Assembly (NCBI GenBank): GCA_002102225.1
Contig: LQPB01000034.1
Coordinates: 41,210 to 105,209, forward strand
Length of the DNA stretch: 64,000 nt
Reading direction: 5' to 3'
Source of the DNA: Mycobacterium interjectum
GTDB lineage: Bacteria; Actinomycetota; Actinomycetes; Mycobacteriales; Mycobacteriaceae
The number at the start of each line of letters is the position of its first letter. Within the stretch, counting starts at the first letter, position 1. The notes under the pieces are model-generated. The model saw nothing but the letters and a program-made list of their open reading frames with translations, did no database searches and was not told where the DNA came from. Shown piece by piece: positions 43,698-54,890 of the stretch. Both the position numbers and the translations under genes were made by a program.

Positions 43698-44921
43698 ATG
43701 TTGGACTACGGGGCGCTGCCGCCCGAGATCAACTCCGCCAGGATGTATGGGGGCGCCGGCTCGGGATCGATGATGGCTGCCGCTGCCGCCTGGGATGCAC
43801 TGGCCGGCGCGCTGGAATCAGTATCCCGCGGTTACTCCTCGGTGATCGCGCAGTTGCAGGGCGAAAGTTGGTCGGGCAGTGCGTCCGTGGCGATGGTCAA
43901 CGCGGCCGCGCCCTTTGTGGCGTGGCTGACGACCGCAGGGACGCAAGCCCAGGAGGCCGCCAGTCGGGCTCGCGAGGCGGCGGCCGCGTACGAAGCGGCG
44001 TTCGCCGCAACCGTTCCGCCGCCGCTGGTCACCGCGAATCGCACCCAGTTGGCCGCGCTCGTGGCAACCAATGTTTTCGGGCAGAACACCGGGATGATTG
44101 CGGCCACGGAGGCGCAGTACGAGCAGATGTGGTCCCAGGACTCCGCCGCGATGTATAGCTACGCCGCCTCTTCGTCGGCCGCCACCACGCTGACGCAATT
44201 CACCCAGCCGCCGCAGACCACCAGCACCGGCGCCGCGCTCAGCCAAGCCGCGGCTACGACACAAGTGATGGATACTTCGACGTCAGGAAATGCCCAGACA
44301 GTCCTCTCGCAGCTGATGGCGAACGTGCCACAGCAGCTGCAAGCGCTTGCCACAACGGGGATTTCAAGCTCATCCGCGTCGGCAGCGGCGTCTCCCTTGG
44401 CGGAGTTGGAGTCGTTGATTCCGTCGCCGCTGCTCACGGGGTTCAGCAACTTCAATACCTTCACGTCGCCGATAAATCTCGGTGACGGCATCAGCCGCAC
44501 ATTGACGTCTGCGGGAAGCTTCGGGACTGGTGCACAGCGGGTCGGGCTGCAAGAGGCCGGCGCGGCGGCGAAAGCGGTCGGCGGTGCCGCCGATGCGGCC
44601 AGGGCGAGTTCAGCGCTGATGCGGGGTCCGGTAGTTGCCAGCGCTGGCACCGGGACGACACTCGGCACCATGTCCGTCCCGCAAAGTTGGACAATCACGA
44701 ATCCGGCGCTCGGCCCCATCGCCGAGCCGCACTGGCTTTCGGACGCGGACCTAGGCGGCGGCCCGTCCTGGGAAGAAGTCCCGGTGAGCAACATGTGGAA
44801 CGGCATGCCGGCCACAGGCACGGGCGCCAAGTCGAGCCTATTGTCGGGTTCCTCGGTCAACAATGTGCTGCGGGTGGGGCCGCGCAAGTTCACTATGCCC
44901 CGGCCGTCGCTCGGCGGATAA
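43698..44921 (+). CDS. PPE family protein, SVP subgroup
   Basis: A 407-residue PPE protein, starting [17 protein letters not shown] with the PPE motif at residues 8-10, then the conserved helical domain of about 180 residues ([20 protein letters not shown]). The C-terminal half has the SVP-subgroup signature GTMSVPQSW and ends [13 protein letters not shown], a typical PPE-SVP terminus. Expected to be exported by an ESX (type VII) system. ATG at 43698 with GAGGGG eight bases upstream. No PE gene precedes it, although PPE proteins usually need a PE partner. Confidence 0.93.
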   Translation: MLDYGALPPEINSARMYGGAGSGSMMAAAAAWDALAGALESVSRGYSSVIAQLQGESWSGSASVAMVNAAAPFVAWLTTAGTQAQEAASRAREAAAAYEAAFAATVPPPLVTANRTQLAALVATNVFGQNTGMIAATEAQYEQMWSQDSAAMYSYAASSSAATTLTQFTQPPQTTSTGAALSQAAATTQVMDTSTSGNAQTVLSQLMANVPQQLQALATTGISSSSASAAASPLAELESLIPSPLLTGFSNFNTFTSPINLGDGISRTLTSAGSFGTGAQRVGLQEAGAAAKAVGGAADAARASSALMRGPVVASAGTGTTLGTMSVPQSWTITNPALGPIAEPHWLSDADLGGGPSWEEVPVSNMWNGMPATGTGAKSSLLSGSSVNNVLRVGPRKFTMPRPSLGG

Positions 44922-45003
44922 CCGCCAACCGTGCAGCACGGCAAACCAGGCCTCCCCAACCGTCCACCGCGATGACTGTCGCGCGGTCGAGAAAGGATCG
45001 TCG

Positions 45004-46176
45004 ATGCTTGATTTCGGTGCGCTGCCGCCCGAGATCAACTCGGCCAGGATGTATAGCGGCCCGGGCTCCGGACCGATGATGGCGGCCGCGTCGGCCTGGG
45101 ATGCGCTTGCCGCACAACTGGATTCCTACGCCGCCGGCTACTCCTCCGCACTTTCGGACATGCAGGGCCTATGGTCCGGTGATGCATCGCTGGCGATGGC
45201 CGCCGCGGTCGCACCGTATGTGGCTTGGGCGACGGCGACGGCCGCGCAGGCCGGGCAAACTGCCGGCCAAGCTCGGGCCGCGGCGGCCGCCTTCGAGGCG
45301 GCGCTTGCCGCAACTGTGGCGCCGTCCGTGATCGCCGCCAACCGCGTTGAGTTGGCCGTACTTGTCGCCACCAACTTCTTCGGGCAGAACACGCCGGCGA
45401 TCGCGGCCACCGAGGCGCAATACGTCGAGATGTGGGCTCAGGACGCCGCCGCCATGTACGCCTACGCCGCGGACTCGGCGACCGCGGCCGTACTGACACC
45501 ATTCAGCCAGCCTCCGCAAACCGCAACTGCCGCTGGCCAATCCGCGCAGGCCGCCGCCGTGGGCCAAGCCACCGGCATCGCAACTGGAGAGGCTCAGATC
45601 ACCCTTGCGCAGCTGACGCCCGCTTTGCTGCAACAACTGCCAATCCCGGCGGCGGGGGCATCGGCCGGCCCCTCTGCGGCCGCCCCTTTCCCGGGGGCCG
45701 CCTACTCGACGATCCTCGCCGCCTTCGGCGACTTCGACACCTTCCTAGTCGGCCCCGCGCAACCGTTCTGGTCGACGACCTACGCGGTGTTTTCGGCAGC
45801 ACAATTCGGGACGGGCTCCAGACTTCTCGGGCTCCAGCTGGCCAAGCAAGCCGCCCGGGCGGTCGCTCCCGCGGCCGGAGCCGTCAGTTCGGAAGGCCTT
45901 CGGGGCCCGGTGCTCGCGCGCGTGGGCGCGGCAACGTCCCTGGGCAAACTCTCCGTGCCGTCGAGCTGGGTGGCAGCGAACGTCCCTGCCGGGTCCGCAA
46001 ATGGACCAACGGCCCTGCCCAACACGAATTTTCGAGTGATCCCGGCCGCCAATGCGCAGCCGGGGGCCAACATGGTCAGCGCAATGCCGAGGGGGCAGAG
46101 CACATCGCCGACAAGCTTCGTCTTACGCAATGGACGTCGTCGCTTCCAGATGCCTCGTCCACCTTACGGCGGATAG
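45004..46176 (+). CDS. PPE family protein, SVP subgroup (second copy)
   Basis: A 390-residue paralogue of the preceding gene, 82 bases downstream on the same strand. It has the same PPE start ([17 protein letters not shown]), an SVP motif (GKLSVPSSW) and a matching end ([14 protein letters not shown]). The first 170 residues are very similar to the neighbour, while the middle linker has diverged, as expected after tandem duplication. Good ribosome site (GAGAAAGGA) before the ATG. Probably exported by ESX-5, by analogy with other PPE-SVP proteins. Confidence 0.93.
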   Translation: MLDFGALPPEINSARMYSGPGSGPMMAAASAWDALAAQLDSYAAGYSSALSDMQGLWSGDASLAMAAAVAPYVAWATATAAQAGQTAGQARAAAAAFEAALAATVAPSVIAANRVELAVLVATNFFGQNTPAIAATEAQYVEMWAQDAAAMYAYAADSATAAVLTPFSQPPQTATAAGQSAQAAAVGQATGIATGEAQITLAQLTPALLQQLPIPAAGASAGPSAAAPFPGAAYSTILAAFGDFDTFLVGPAQPFWSTTYAVFSAAQFGTGSRLLGLQLAKQAARAVAPAAGAVSSEGLRGPVLARVGAATSLGKLSVPSSWVAANVPAGSANGPTALPNTNFRVIPAANAQPGANMVSAMPRGQSTSPTSFVLRNGRRRFQMPRPPYGG

Positions 46177-46385
46177 ACGGGCCCGCGGGCTTCACCAGCA
46201 ATTCGCAACCCAGTCCCACCAAACGCAGGCCGTACGCCGTTGGTAGGTCATGCCGAACACGTTCGATACGTTGACCCGGCCGGTTATTGCGGAAGAACCC
46301 TCAGCCAACCTGCGAGCGGCCGCACCAACTTTTGAGCATTCTCACAGGTTGCCACCCAAGCCTCGCGTTGTACGATGCTGCCACT

Positions 46386-46832
46386 GTGAACCCTCGGCTC
46401 GCTGGTGCGACTCGGCGGTGGCGGTCGGCCACCGCGATCGTCGCCGCGCTGAGCGTGTTCGTCGCCCTGATCGCGGGTTCATCGTTGCGTCCCCAGTTCT
46501 CCGCGCCCACACTTCCCGAGCCGGCGGCGTGGACCCATGCGACCCCGGGTGTCCCGGCGCACCCCGGCCAGATCGAACTTCGCGCTGCGGCCCAGGGCTT
46601 TTCACCGGGGTCCACCCCGGCAAACAAGAAGCCCTTCCACAGCATGTGGATGACGCGCGACCGGCCGGCCAGCGTGACCCATTTGTCTTTGTCGCCGCAA
46701 TCGGGCTGGTTTGCCCTGCCGGCGTCGTTTGGCGCGTCGACGTTGCAGCCGGATCGCGTCCGCTGGGCCGCACCCGCGCCCCCTCCTGATGACCGGGATG
46801 CGTTGACGCGACTCTGCGTCGCCCGCTGCTGA
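46386..46832 (+). CDS. Small exported protein with LpqS-like C terminus
   Basis: A 148-residue product. VNPRLAGATRRWRS is followed by a hydrophobic segment (ATAIVAALSVFVALIAG), probably an uncleaved anchor or signal peptide. The rest is Pro/Ser/Ala-rich with no recognised domain. The final DALTRLCVARC resembles the C terminus I recall for the copper-responsive lipoprotein LpqS; the lipobox Cys is absent. GTG at 46386; an earlier in-frame start is possible. Low certainty on relationship. Confidence 0.5.
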   Translation: MNPRLAGATRRWRSATAIVAALSVFVALIAGSSLRPQFSAPTLPEPAAWTHATPGVPAHPGQIELRAAAQGFSPGSTPANKKPFHSMWMTRDRPASVTHLSLSPQSGWFALPASFGASTLQPDRVRWAAPAPPPDDRDALTRLCVARC

Positions 46833-46876
46833 AAGGCCGGCGCCGGGCCATCGCGCCATCTGGCGCGGTCCGGTAA

Positions 46877-49415
<2,539 letters not shown>

Positions 49416-49419
<4 letters not shown>

Positions 49420-51794
49420 GCCTGCCCCTTTCCGGTCTCGTCGGACTCCCCCGCCTCCTCGGCCTTGGCGGGGTCGTCGATCACGTGATACGCCGGGTCG
49501 ACCATCGACACCGCCTTCTTCCCGCTCTGTCGCGCCTTGCCGGTGATCCGCAACAGCTGGCCGGGCTGGATGTCGGCGCCCCCGCGCCCGGGGCGGAACG
49601 TGACGTTGAGTTCGCCGCTGTCGTCGCCGACGACGATCCACCGGAGCGTGCGGCGCCGCTTGGTGATGTCCTCGACCTGGGTGACCCGCCCCTCGACGGT
49701 GGCGCGCTGGCCCGGGATGAGCCCGGCCACGGTGATCACCGACGGCCGTTCGGGGTGTTCGTAGGCTTCGACATCCCGCTCCTCGTCCTTCAGGACCAAC
49801 GCCTCGACCCGGTCGAGTCCGCGCGCGATCCGATGTTCGAAGTCGTCGGGGAAGGCCTCCTTGATCCGCGACTCCACGTCGTACGGGACGATCGTCGCCG
49901 CCGCGTCCGGGATCAGGCTGACCGCCCGGGCGATCTTGTCGGCGGTGCGGTCGTGCAACAGCCTGCCCAGCAGCGGCGAATAGGTGCGGCGCGGCAGCAA
50001 CACCGTGACGTTGGTGTCCCTTTGTTCCTGCACCGCCTTGGCGACCAGCACCTGCGCCGACCGATTGATCCGGCGGTCCGGGCAGTCCACCACCCGCAGC
50101 CGCGTGTCGAGTTCGAAGTGATCCCAACGCTTTCGCAGCTGCGCGGCATAGGCCGCGTCGACCATGAAGTGCACCGCGATGAGCTCGTCGGCCCGCAATC
50201 CCCTGCCGTAGCGCAGGGCCTCGATCGTCGCGAGGTCGACCGAATTCACGAACACGAACACGCGGTGCCTGGCGTACTTCACCAACTCGGGCCGGTCGGT
50301 GCGGAACATCTCGAGAATGGCCGCCTCCGCGCGGTATTCGCGATTGAGCCGGATCAGCAAAAAGACCAGCACCGGGAAGACGACGACGACGAGCCAGGCG
50401 CCCTCGGTGAACTTCGCCACCGCGAAGATGCCCACCACGATCGTCGACAAGATCCCCGCGGACAGGTTGATCGCCAGCCGTCGCCGCCATCCCGGTTCCC
50501 GGTGGGTCAGGTGGTGTTTGGTCATCCCGTAGCCGGCCATCGAGAACCCGGTGAACACGCCGATCGCGAAAACCGGGATCAGCGCGTTGACCGAGCCGCC
50601 TGTCGCCACGAGCAGCGCCACAGACAGCGCCGTCAGTGTGAGGATCCCGTTCGAAAACACCAGGCGGTGACCGCGTTTCGTCAGCTGCCGGGGCAGGAAG
50701 CGGTCCTCGGCCACGAAACTCGCCAGCGCGGGGAAGCCGTTAAAGCTTGTGTTTGCGCCCACGTACAAGATGGCGGCGGTCGATGCCTGGACGAGGATGA
50801 AGAAGACGTTTCCGATCACGCCGTTCCCGAAGACGGCCCGACCGACCTGTGACAACACCGACGGATATTCGCTGAGGTACGGCGTCGAGTGGGTGGCGTA
50901 TGCCAGATAAGCGACGCCCGCCAGCAAGAACCCGAGAATGCAGGCCATGGCGGTAAGCACCCGACGTGCGTTCACGCCCTGCGGCTTTCGGAATACATCG
51001 ACCGTATTGGAGATCGCTTCAACACCCGTCAGCGACGAACCGCCGTTGGCGAACGCGCGCAGCAAGGTCAGTATCGTTACGCCCATCACCAGACCGCTAC
51101 CGTGTTGCACCGGCACCGTGCCGCTCAGCTGGTGCGGATCGTATACAGGTAATTCCCAAAAAATTTCGCGGATGACGCCGACAACGATCGTGAGGCCGAT
51201 CATGACAACGAAGAAGTAGGTTGCCGCGGCGAATGGCCAGCCCGCTTCCCGTAATCCGCGCAGGTTCAGGTAGCAGATGATCAGCACCACGCCGACGGTG
51301 ATCTTCAGGCTGTGCGGACCCAGGGCCGGTATCGCCGACGCCACCGCGACCGTGCCCGCCGCCGCCTGGACCGCCACGGTGACCACGTAGTCGATCAACA
51401 GCGCCGCGGCGGCGACCTGCGCCACCCGGGGCCCGAAATTCTCCCGCGCCACGATGTACGACCCGCCCGCCCGGGTGTAGGCCATGACGACCTGCCGATA
51501 CGACGCGGCCACGAACATCAGGATCAGCAGGATGACACCGGTGACCGGCAGCAACAGCACGAACGCCGCCAGACCCGCGTGCGGCAGCAGTTCGATCAGG
51601 ATCTGCTCGGGGCCATACGCCGTCGACGAGATCGCATCCGGCGAAAGCGCTCCCAGCGCAACCGGATTCGACAGCTTCTCGCTTGCCAGCTCCTCGGTGA
51701 TCAGCGGCTTGCCGAGGAACACCCGTTTGGCTATGTCCCCGATAGACGTCGGGATGTGCAGTTTGCCCGCCGATCCGCCAGCCGAACTAGTCAC
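49416..51794 (-). CDS. APC-superfamily permease fused to USP-like and OB-fold domains
   Basis: A 792-residue membrane protein. Residues 45-485 form about twelve membrane segments of an APC amino-acid/cation transporter (GALSPDAISSTAYGPEQILI, YTRAGGSYIVARENFGP). Residues about 510-645 are a soluble universal-stress-like domain (RVFVFVNSVDLATIEALRYG). Residues about 694-772 look like an OB-fold (ATVEGRVTQVEDI, RWIVVGDDSGELNVTFRPG). The first two parts match Rv2690c (about 657 residues); the third resembles the stand-alone OB protein Rv2694c encoded near it in M. tuberculosis. GTG at 51794. The fusion is unusual. Confidence 0.85.
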
Positions 51795-51865
51795 GACCAA
51801 GCATTCTGCCTGAGCTTGGCTAGTGGCGGTCGCAAGCGCGGCGTAGACGGGTCGCCGCCACCCGT

Positions 51866-52990
51866 CTACGAGAGTCGCTGAACCGCGGCGGCGATGCGTT
51901 CGTCGGTGGCGGTCAGCGCGACCCGCACATGGCGGGCGCCGCCCGGGCCGTAGAACTCCCCGGGCGCCACCAGGACACCGCGGGTGGCCAGCCACGCGAC
52001 GCTGTCCTGGCAGGGCTCGTCGCGGGTGGCCCACAGATACAGGCCCGCCTCGGAATGGTCGACGGCAAAGCCGGCCGCGCGCAGCGCCGGCAACAGGGCC
52101 GCCCGCCGCCGTTCGTAGCGCGTGCGCTGCAGCTGCTCGTGGGCGTCGTCGTCGAGCGCGGCCACCATGGCGGCCTGCACCGGCGTCGGCACCATCATCC
52201 CGGCGTGCTTGCGAACCGCCAACAGCTCGGCGACCAGTGCCGCATCGCCCGCCACGAAACCCGCCCGATAACCGGCCAGCGATGAGGTCTTCGACAGCGA
52301 GTGGATCGCCAGCAACCCGGTGTGGTCGCCGTCGCAGACCGACGGATGCAGCACCGACAGCGGTTGCGCCTCCCAGCCCAAGCCCAGGTAGCACTCGTCG
52401 GAGGCGACGATTACGTTTTGCTGACGCCGTCGGTCCCTGGCCCACCCGACGACCTTGCGCAAGTGCTCGACGCCCAGCACACGTCCGGTCGGATTGCTCG
52501 GCGAGTTGAGGTAGAACAGCGCCGGCGACCGCGGGCCGACCTGGGTCAGGGAATCCGCGCGCAGCACCTGCGCCGCGGCCAGGCGGGCCCCGACGTCATA
52601 GGTCGGGTAGGCCAGCTCCGGCACCACGACCACGTCCGCCGCACCCAGGCCCAGCAGCGTCGGCAGCCACGCGATGAGCTCCTTGCTGCCGATCACCGGC
52701 AGCACGGCCGCCTCGGCCACCCCGGTGATTCCGAAGCGGCGGGCCAGCGCCGCCGCCGCCGATTCGCGCAGGCGCTGGGTGCCGGCGGTGGCCGGATATC
52801 CCGGAGCGGAGCCCGCTGCGGCCAGCGCCTCCCGGATGACGGGCGCGACCGGGTCGACCGGGGTGCCGACGGACAGGTCGACGATTCCGCCCGGATGGGC
52901 CGCGGCCACCGCTTTCGCGTCGGCCAGGGTGTCCCAGGGAAACTCGGGCAGGGACGCCGAAACTTTCCCGTACGGGGGGCGCGCCCTCAC
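51866..52990 (-). CDS. dapC: Succinyldiaminopimelate transaminase-like aminotransferase (Rv1178-like)
   Basis: A 374-residue PLP-dependent class I/II aminotransferase. Pyridine-ring Asp in VIVASDECYLGLGW, Schiff-base Lys in AIHSLSKTSSLAGYRAGF, YLNSPSNPTGRVLG and a late Arg in ARHVRVALTATDERI. Orthologue of Rv1178, which is commonly annotated as DapC; biochemical DapC activity in M. tuberculosis was assigned to a different gene (Rv0858c), so the substrate is uncertain. Homologous sequence begins at SASLPEFPW, but the codon expected to be the start is GTT here; the nearest usable starts are GTG 52990 or 53008. 26 bases after fdxC. Confidence 0.85.
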   Translation of the reverse strand: MRARPPYGKVSASLPEFPWDTLADAKAVAAAHPGGIVDLSVGTPVDPVAPVIREALAAAGSAPGYPATAGTQRLRESAAAALARRFGITGVAEAAVLPVIGSKELIAWLPTLLGLGAADVVVVPELAYPTYDVGARLAAAQVLRADSLTQVGPRSPALFYLNSPSNPTGRVLGVEHLRKVVGWARDRRRQQNVIVASDECYLGLGWEAQPLSVLHPSVCDGDHTGLLAIHSLSKTSSLAGYRAGFVAGDAALVAELLAVRKHAGMMVPTPVQAAMVAALDDDAHEQLQRTRYERRRAALLPALRAAGFAVDHSEAGLYLWATRDEPCQDSVAWLATRGVLVAPGEFYGPGGARHVRVALTATDERIAAAVQRLS

Positions 52991-53016
52991 CTCGGGCTGC
53001 TGCGGCACCGGCCCGC

Positions 53017-53343
53017 TCAGTCGCCTTCGCCCTGTGGGGGCAGGTCCTTGACCACTTGGGGGTCGTTCTCGGTCAGGCCGACCTTCGCCGCACCGCCCGG
53101 CGACCCCAGCTCGACGAAGAAGTCGGCGTTGATCTGGGTGTACTGGCTCCACTGCTCCGGCACGTCGTCCTCGTAGTAGATCGCTTCGACGGGGCAGACC
53201 GGCTCGCATGCCCCGCAGTCGACGCACTCATCGGGGTGGATGTACAGCATCCGGGCGCCCTCGTAGATGCAGTCGACCGGGCACTCCTCGATGCATGCCT
53301 TGTCTTTGATGTCGACGCAGGGTTCGGCGATCGTGTACGTCAC
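53017..53343 (-). CDS. fdxC: Seven-iron ferredoxin FdxC
   Basis: A 108-residue ferredoxin with one 3Fe-4S and one 4Fe-4S cluster: Cys9, Cys17, Cys21, Cys25 in the first motif (AEPCVDIKDKACIEECPVDC) and CVDCGACEPVCP for the second, followed by the acidic C-terminal extension typical of the mycobacterial protein (Rv1177). It carries electrons, probably to P450s or other oxidoreductases. Good ribosome site (GGAGGAGAC). First gene of the fdxC-aminotransferase pair. Confidence 0.95.
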   Translation of the reverse strand: MTYTIAEPCVDIKDKACIEECPVDCIYEGARMLYIHPDECVDCGACEPVCPVEAIYYEDDVPEQWSQYTQINADFFVELGSPGGAAKVGLTENDPQVVKDLPPQGEGD

Positions 53344-53733
53344 AGACGTCTCCTCCAGCTCTGTCCATGTACCGCGGGTGGGCTGCTGTTCGGCTCGCCG
53401 CGACGCTCCGGCCGCCTCGGCGAAAGCTTTCGGTTACTGATACTAGACGTTGCACATACACGTCAACCACTTGGCATGCACGAGGCGGACGCAAAACCGG
53501 CGTGCACGCCCGCCGCCGGGCCGCCGGGCCCCGCCCCGGCCCGCTTTCACTCACGGCGAACATCCTCCGCATGGCCCTGACCTGCATAAAGTTACGATTA
53601 GAGCTTCCTGTGCGATAACGATTGCGAGGATGAAAGCTCACGGGGCCTGGTAGCCTCGACCGCAGACGGCAACCGTTGGGCTGATGTCGTCGCCGTTTTC
53701 AGACGGTGCATTGAATGGGGAAGGTGTCCACAG
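53344..53733. other. 390-base divergent intergenic region, fdxC to TB8.4
   Basis: No gene seen. The region must contain both the fdxC and TB8.4 promoters. It includes a perfect 12-base palindrome GGCGTGCACGCC at 53499-53510 and an A/T-richer stretch at 53570-53640 where a promoter for TB8.4 is likely. In M. tuberculosis fadH (Rv1175c) and Rv1176c lie between these genes; neither is present. Confidence 0.6.
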
Positions 53734-54069
53734 ATGGCAAGGCTGTCGTTGACCAAATTTGCCGCCGCCGTTGGCGGCGTGGCGTTCGCGTTGACTGCTG
53801 GTTCCGGGATCGCATCCGCGGATCCCCTGGATCCGGTCATCAACACGACGTGCAACTACGGGCAGGTGATGGCGGCGCTCAACGCGACGGACCCGGCTGC
53901 CGCCGCGCAGCTCACCGCATCGCCGATCGCGGTGAGTTACCTGAACCAGTTCCTCGCGTCGCCGCCGCCGAAGCGCTTGCAGATGGCCCGCCAGATCCAG
54001 GCCATGCCGCAGGCCGCGCCGTACTTCAACGACGTGCTGTCGGTGGCCGGCAGCTGCAACAACTACTGA
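53734..54069 (+). CDS. Low-molecular-weight T-cell antigen TB8.4 homologue
   Basis: A 111-residue secreted protein. The Sec signal peptide (MARLSLTKFAAAVGGVAFAL...) is cleaved probably after ASA, before DPLDPVINTTCNYGQV. The mature part is about 82 residues with two cysteines, one in NTTCNYG and one in the C-terminal GSCNNY, which likely pair. It matches M. tuberculosis TB8.4 (Rv1174c) closely along its length. Function unknown; a heme-binding fold related to the DUF732 hemophore family has been suggested for similar proteins. ATG preceded by GGGGAAGG. Confidence 0.93.
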   Translation: MARLSLTKFAAAVGGVAFALTAGSGIASADPLDPVINTTCNYGQVMAALNATDPAAAAQLTASPIAVSYLNQFLASPPPKRLQMARQIQAMPQAAPYFNDVLSVAGSCNNY

Positions 54070-54077
54070 CCGAGACT

Positions 54078-54851
54078 TCAGTAGCCGCTGAGCAGACGGC
54101 GTAGTCGGCCCAGCGTCACGGGGCCGGCGTCGCTGCAGATCCGCGACGGGTCCGCGGGCCGACGGCCCCAAAGCAGTAGCACCCGCGCGGCCGCATCGGT
54201 TTCCAGGGTGGCCGGGCCTTCGGGCTCGGCCATCGCGATGGTGGTCTGCTCGGCTTCAGCGCTGAGCAGCACATCGTCGGTGCCGGCAACGCGCAGTCGG
54301 GCTTCGATTCGCTCAGCCGGGCGTAATCCCTTGGCGCCCTTGGCAAGCAGTGGACGTCCGACCGCCACGACGCTGTGCGAGGTCATCCAGGGCTCGGCCA
54401 GCCCGGCCTGGAACGCCGTGCGGGGATCGCAGTCCCCGGCGATGTCCCAGCCGTGCAACACGAGCTCCTCCCGCATGTGCTCGGCGAACCACGGCACCTT
54501 CATGGTGCGACCGGTCCAGGCGACGTCGGTATCCGGCGAAACGCCGTCGGCGGCGACCGCCACCTCGTTCAGGGCTGCCATCCGGTCGTGAAACGCGTCC
54601 CACAGGTCCGCATCGTCGAGGGCGCGCAGCGGGGCCTCGCGCTCCTCGAAGCCGCGCGTGCCGACGGGTTCGCCCTCCAGGTGGGCGCCGAGCACCCGGG
54701 CGAGCTCCTCGGCGTTTCCGGCTTGGTGGATGACCACGTCGCGGACCGTCCAGGCCTCGCACCAGGTGCCCGCGTCGGGTCGGCGCCGCTGCACGGCGTC
54801 CAGGAAGGGCCGCCATTCCGGGAATCGCTCGTCGTCGATCTGTCGCTTCAC
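54078..54851 (-). CDS. Mycothiol-dependent maleylpyruvate isomerase-family protein
   Basis: A 257-residue DinB/YfiT-like protein of the mycothiol-dependent maleylpyruvate isomerase family. Metal-site residues are visible as the His in VRDVVIHQAGNAEE and the Glu and His in HMREELVLHGWDIAGD. The C-terminal beta domain (VLLSAEAEQTTIAMAEPEGP) is the SCP-like part of such proteins. It likely uses mycothiol, made with the help of MshB encoded 5 kb away. Converges on TB8.4 with eight bases between; not present between TB8.4 and fbiC in M. tuberculosis as I recall. Confidence 0.85.
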   Translation of the reverse strand: MKRQIDDERFPEWRPFLDAVQRRRPDAGTWCEAWTVRDVVIHQAGNAEELARVLGAHLEGEPVGTRGFEEREAPLRALDDADLWDAFHDRMAALNEVAVAADGVSPDTDVAWTGRTMKVPWFAEHMREELVLHGWDIAGDCDPRTAFQAGLAEPWMTSHSVVAVGRPLLAKGAKGLRPAERIEARLRVAGTDDVLLSAEAEQTTIAMAEPEGPATLETDAAARVLLLWGRRPADPSRICSDAGPVTLGRLRRLLSGY

Positions 54852-54890
54852 GGCGTCCGGTATACCCGCCGCCCCCGACGGGTAAGCGAA

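Noticed and set aside
49420..50490. Possible N-terminal extension of the esterase
   Set aside because: Low-complexity reading of the permease gene in another frame.
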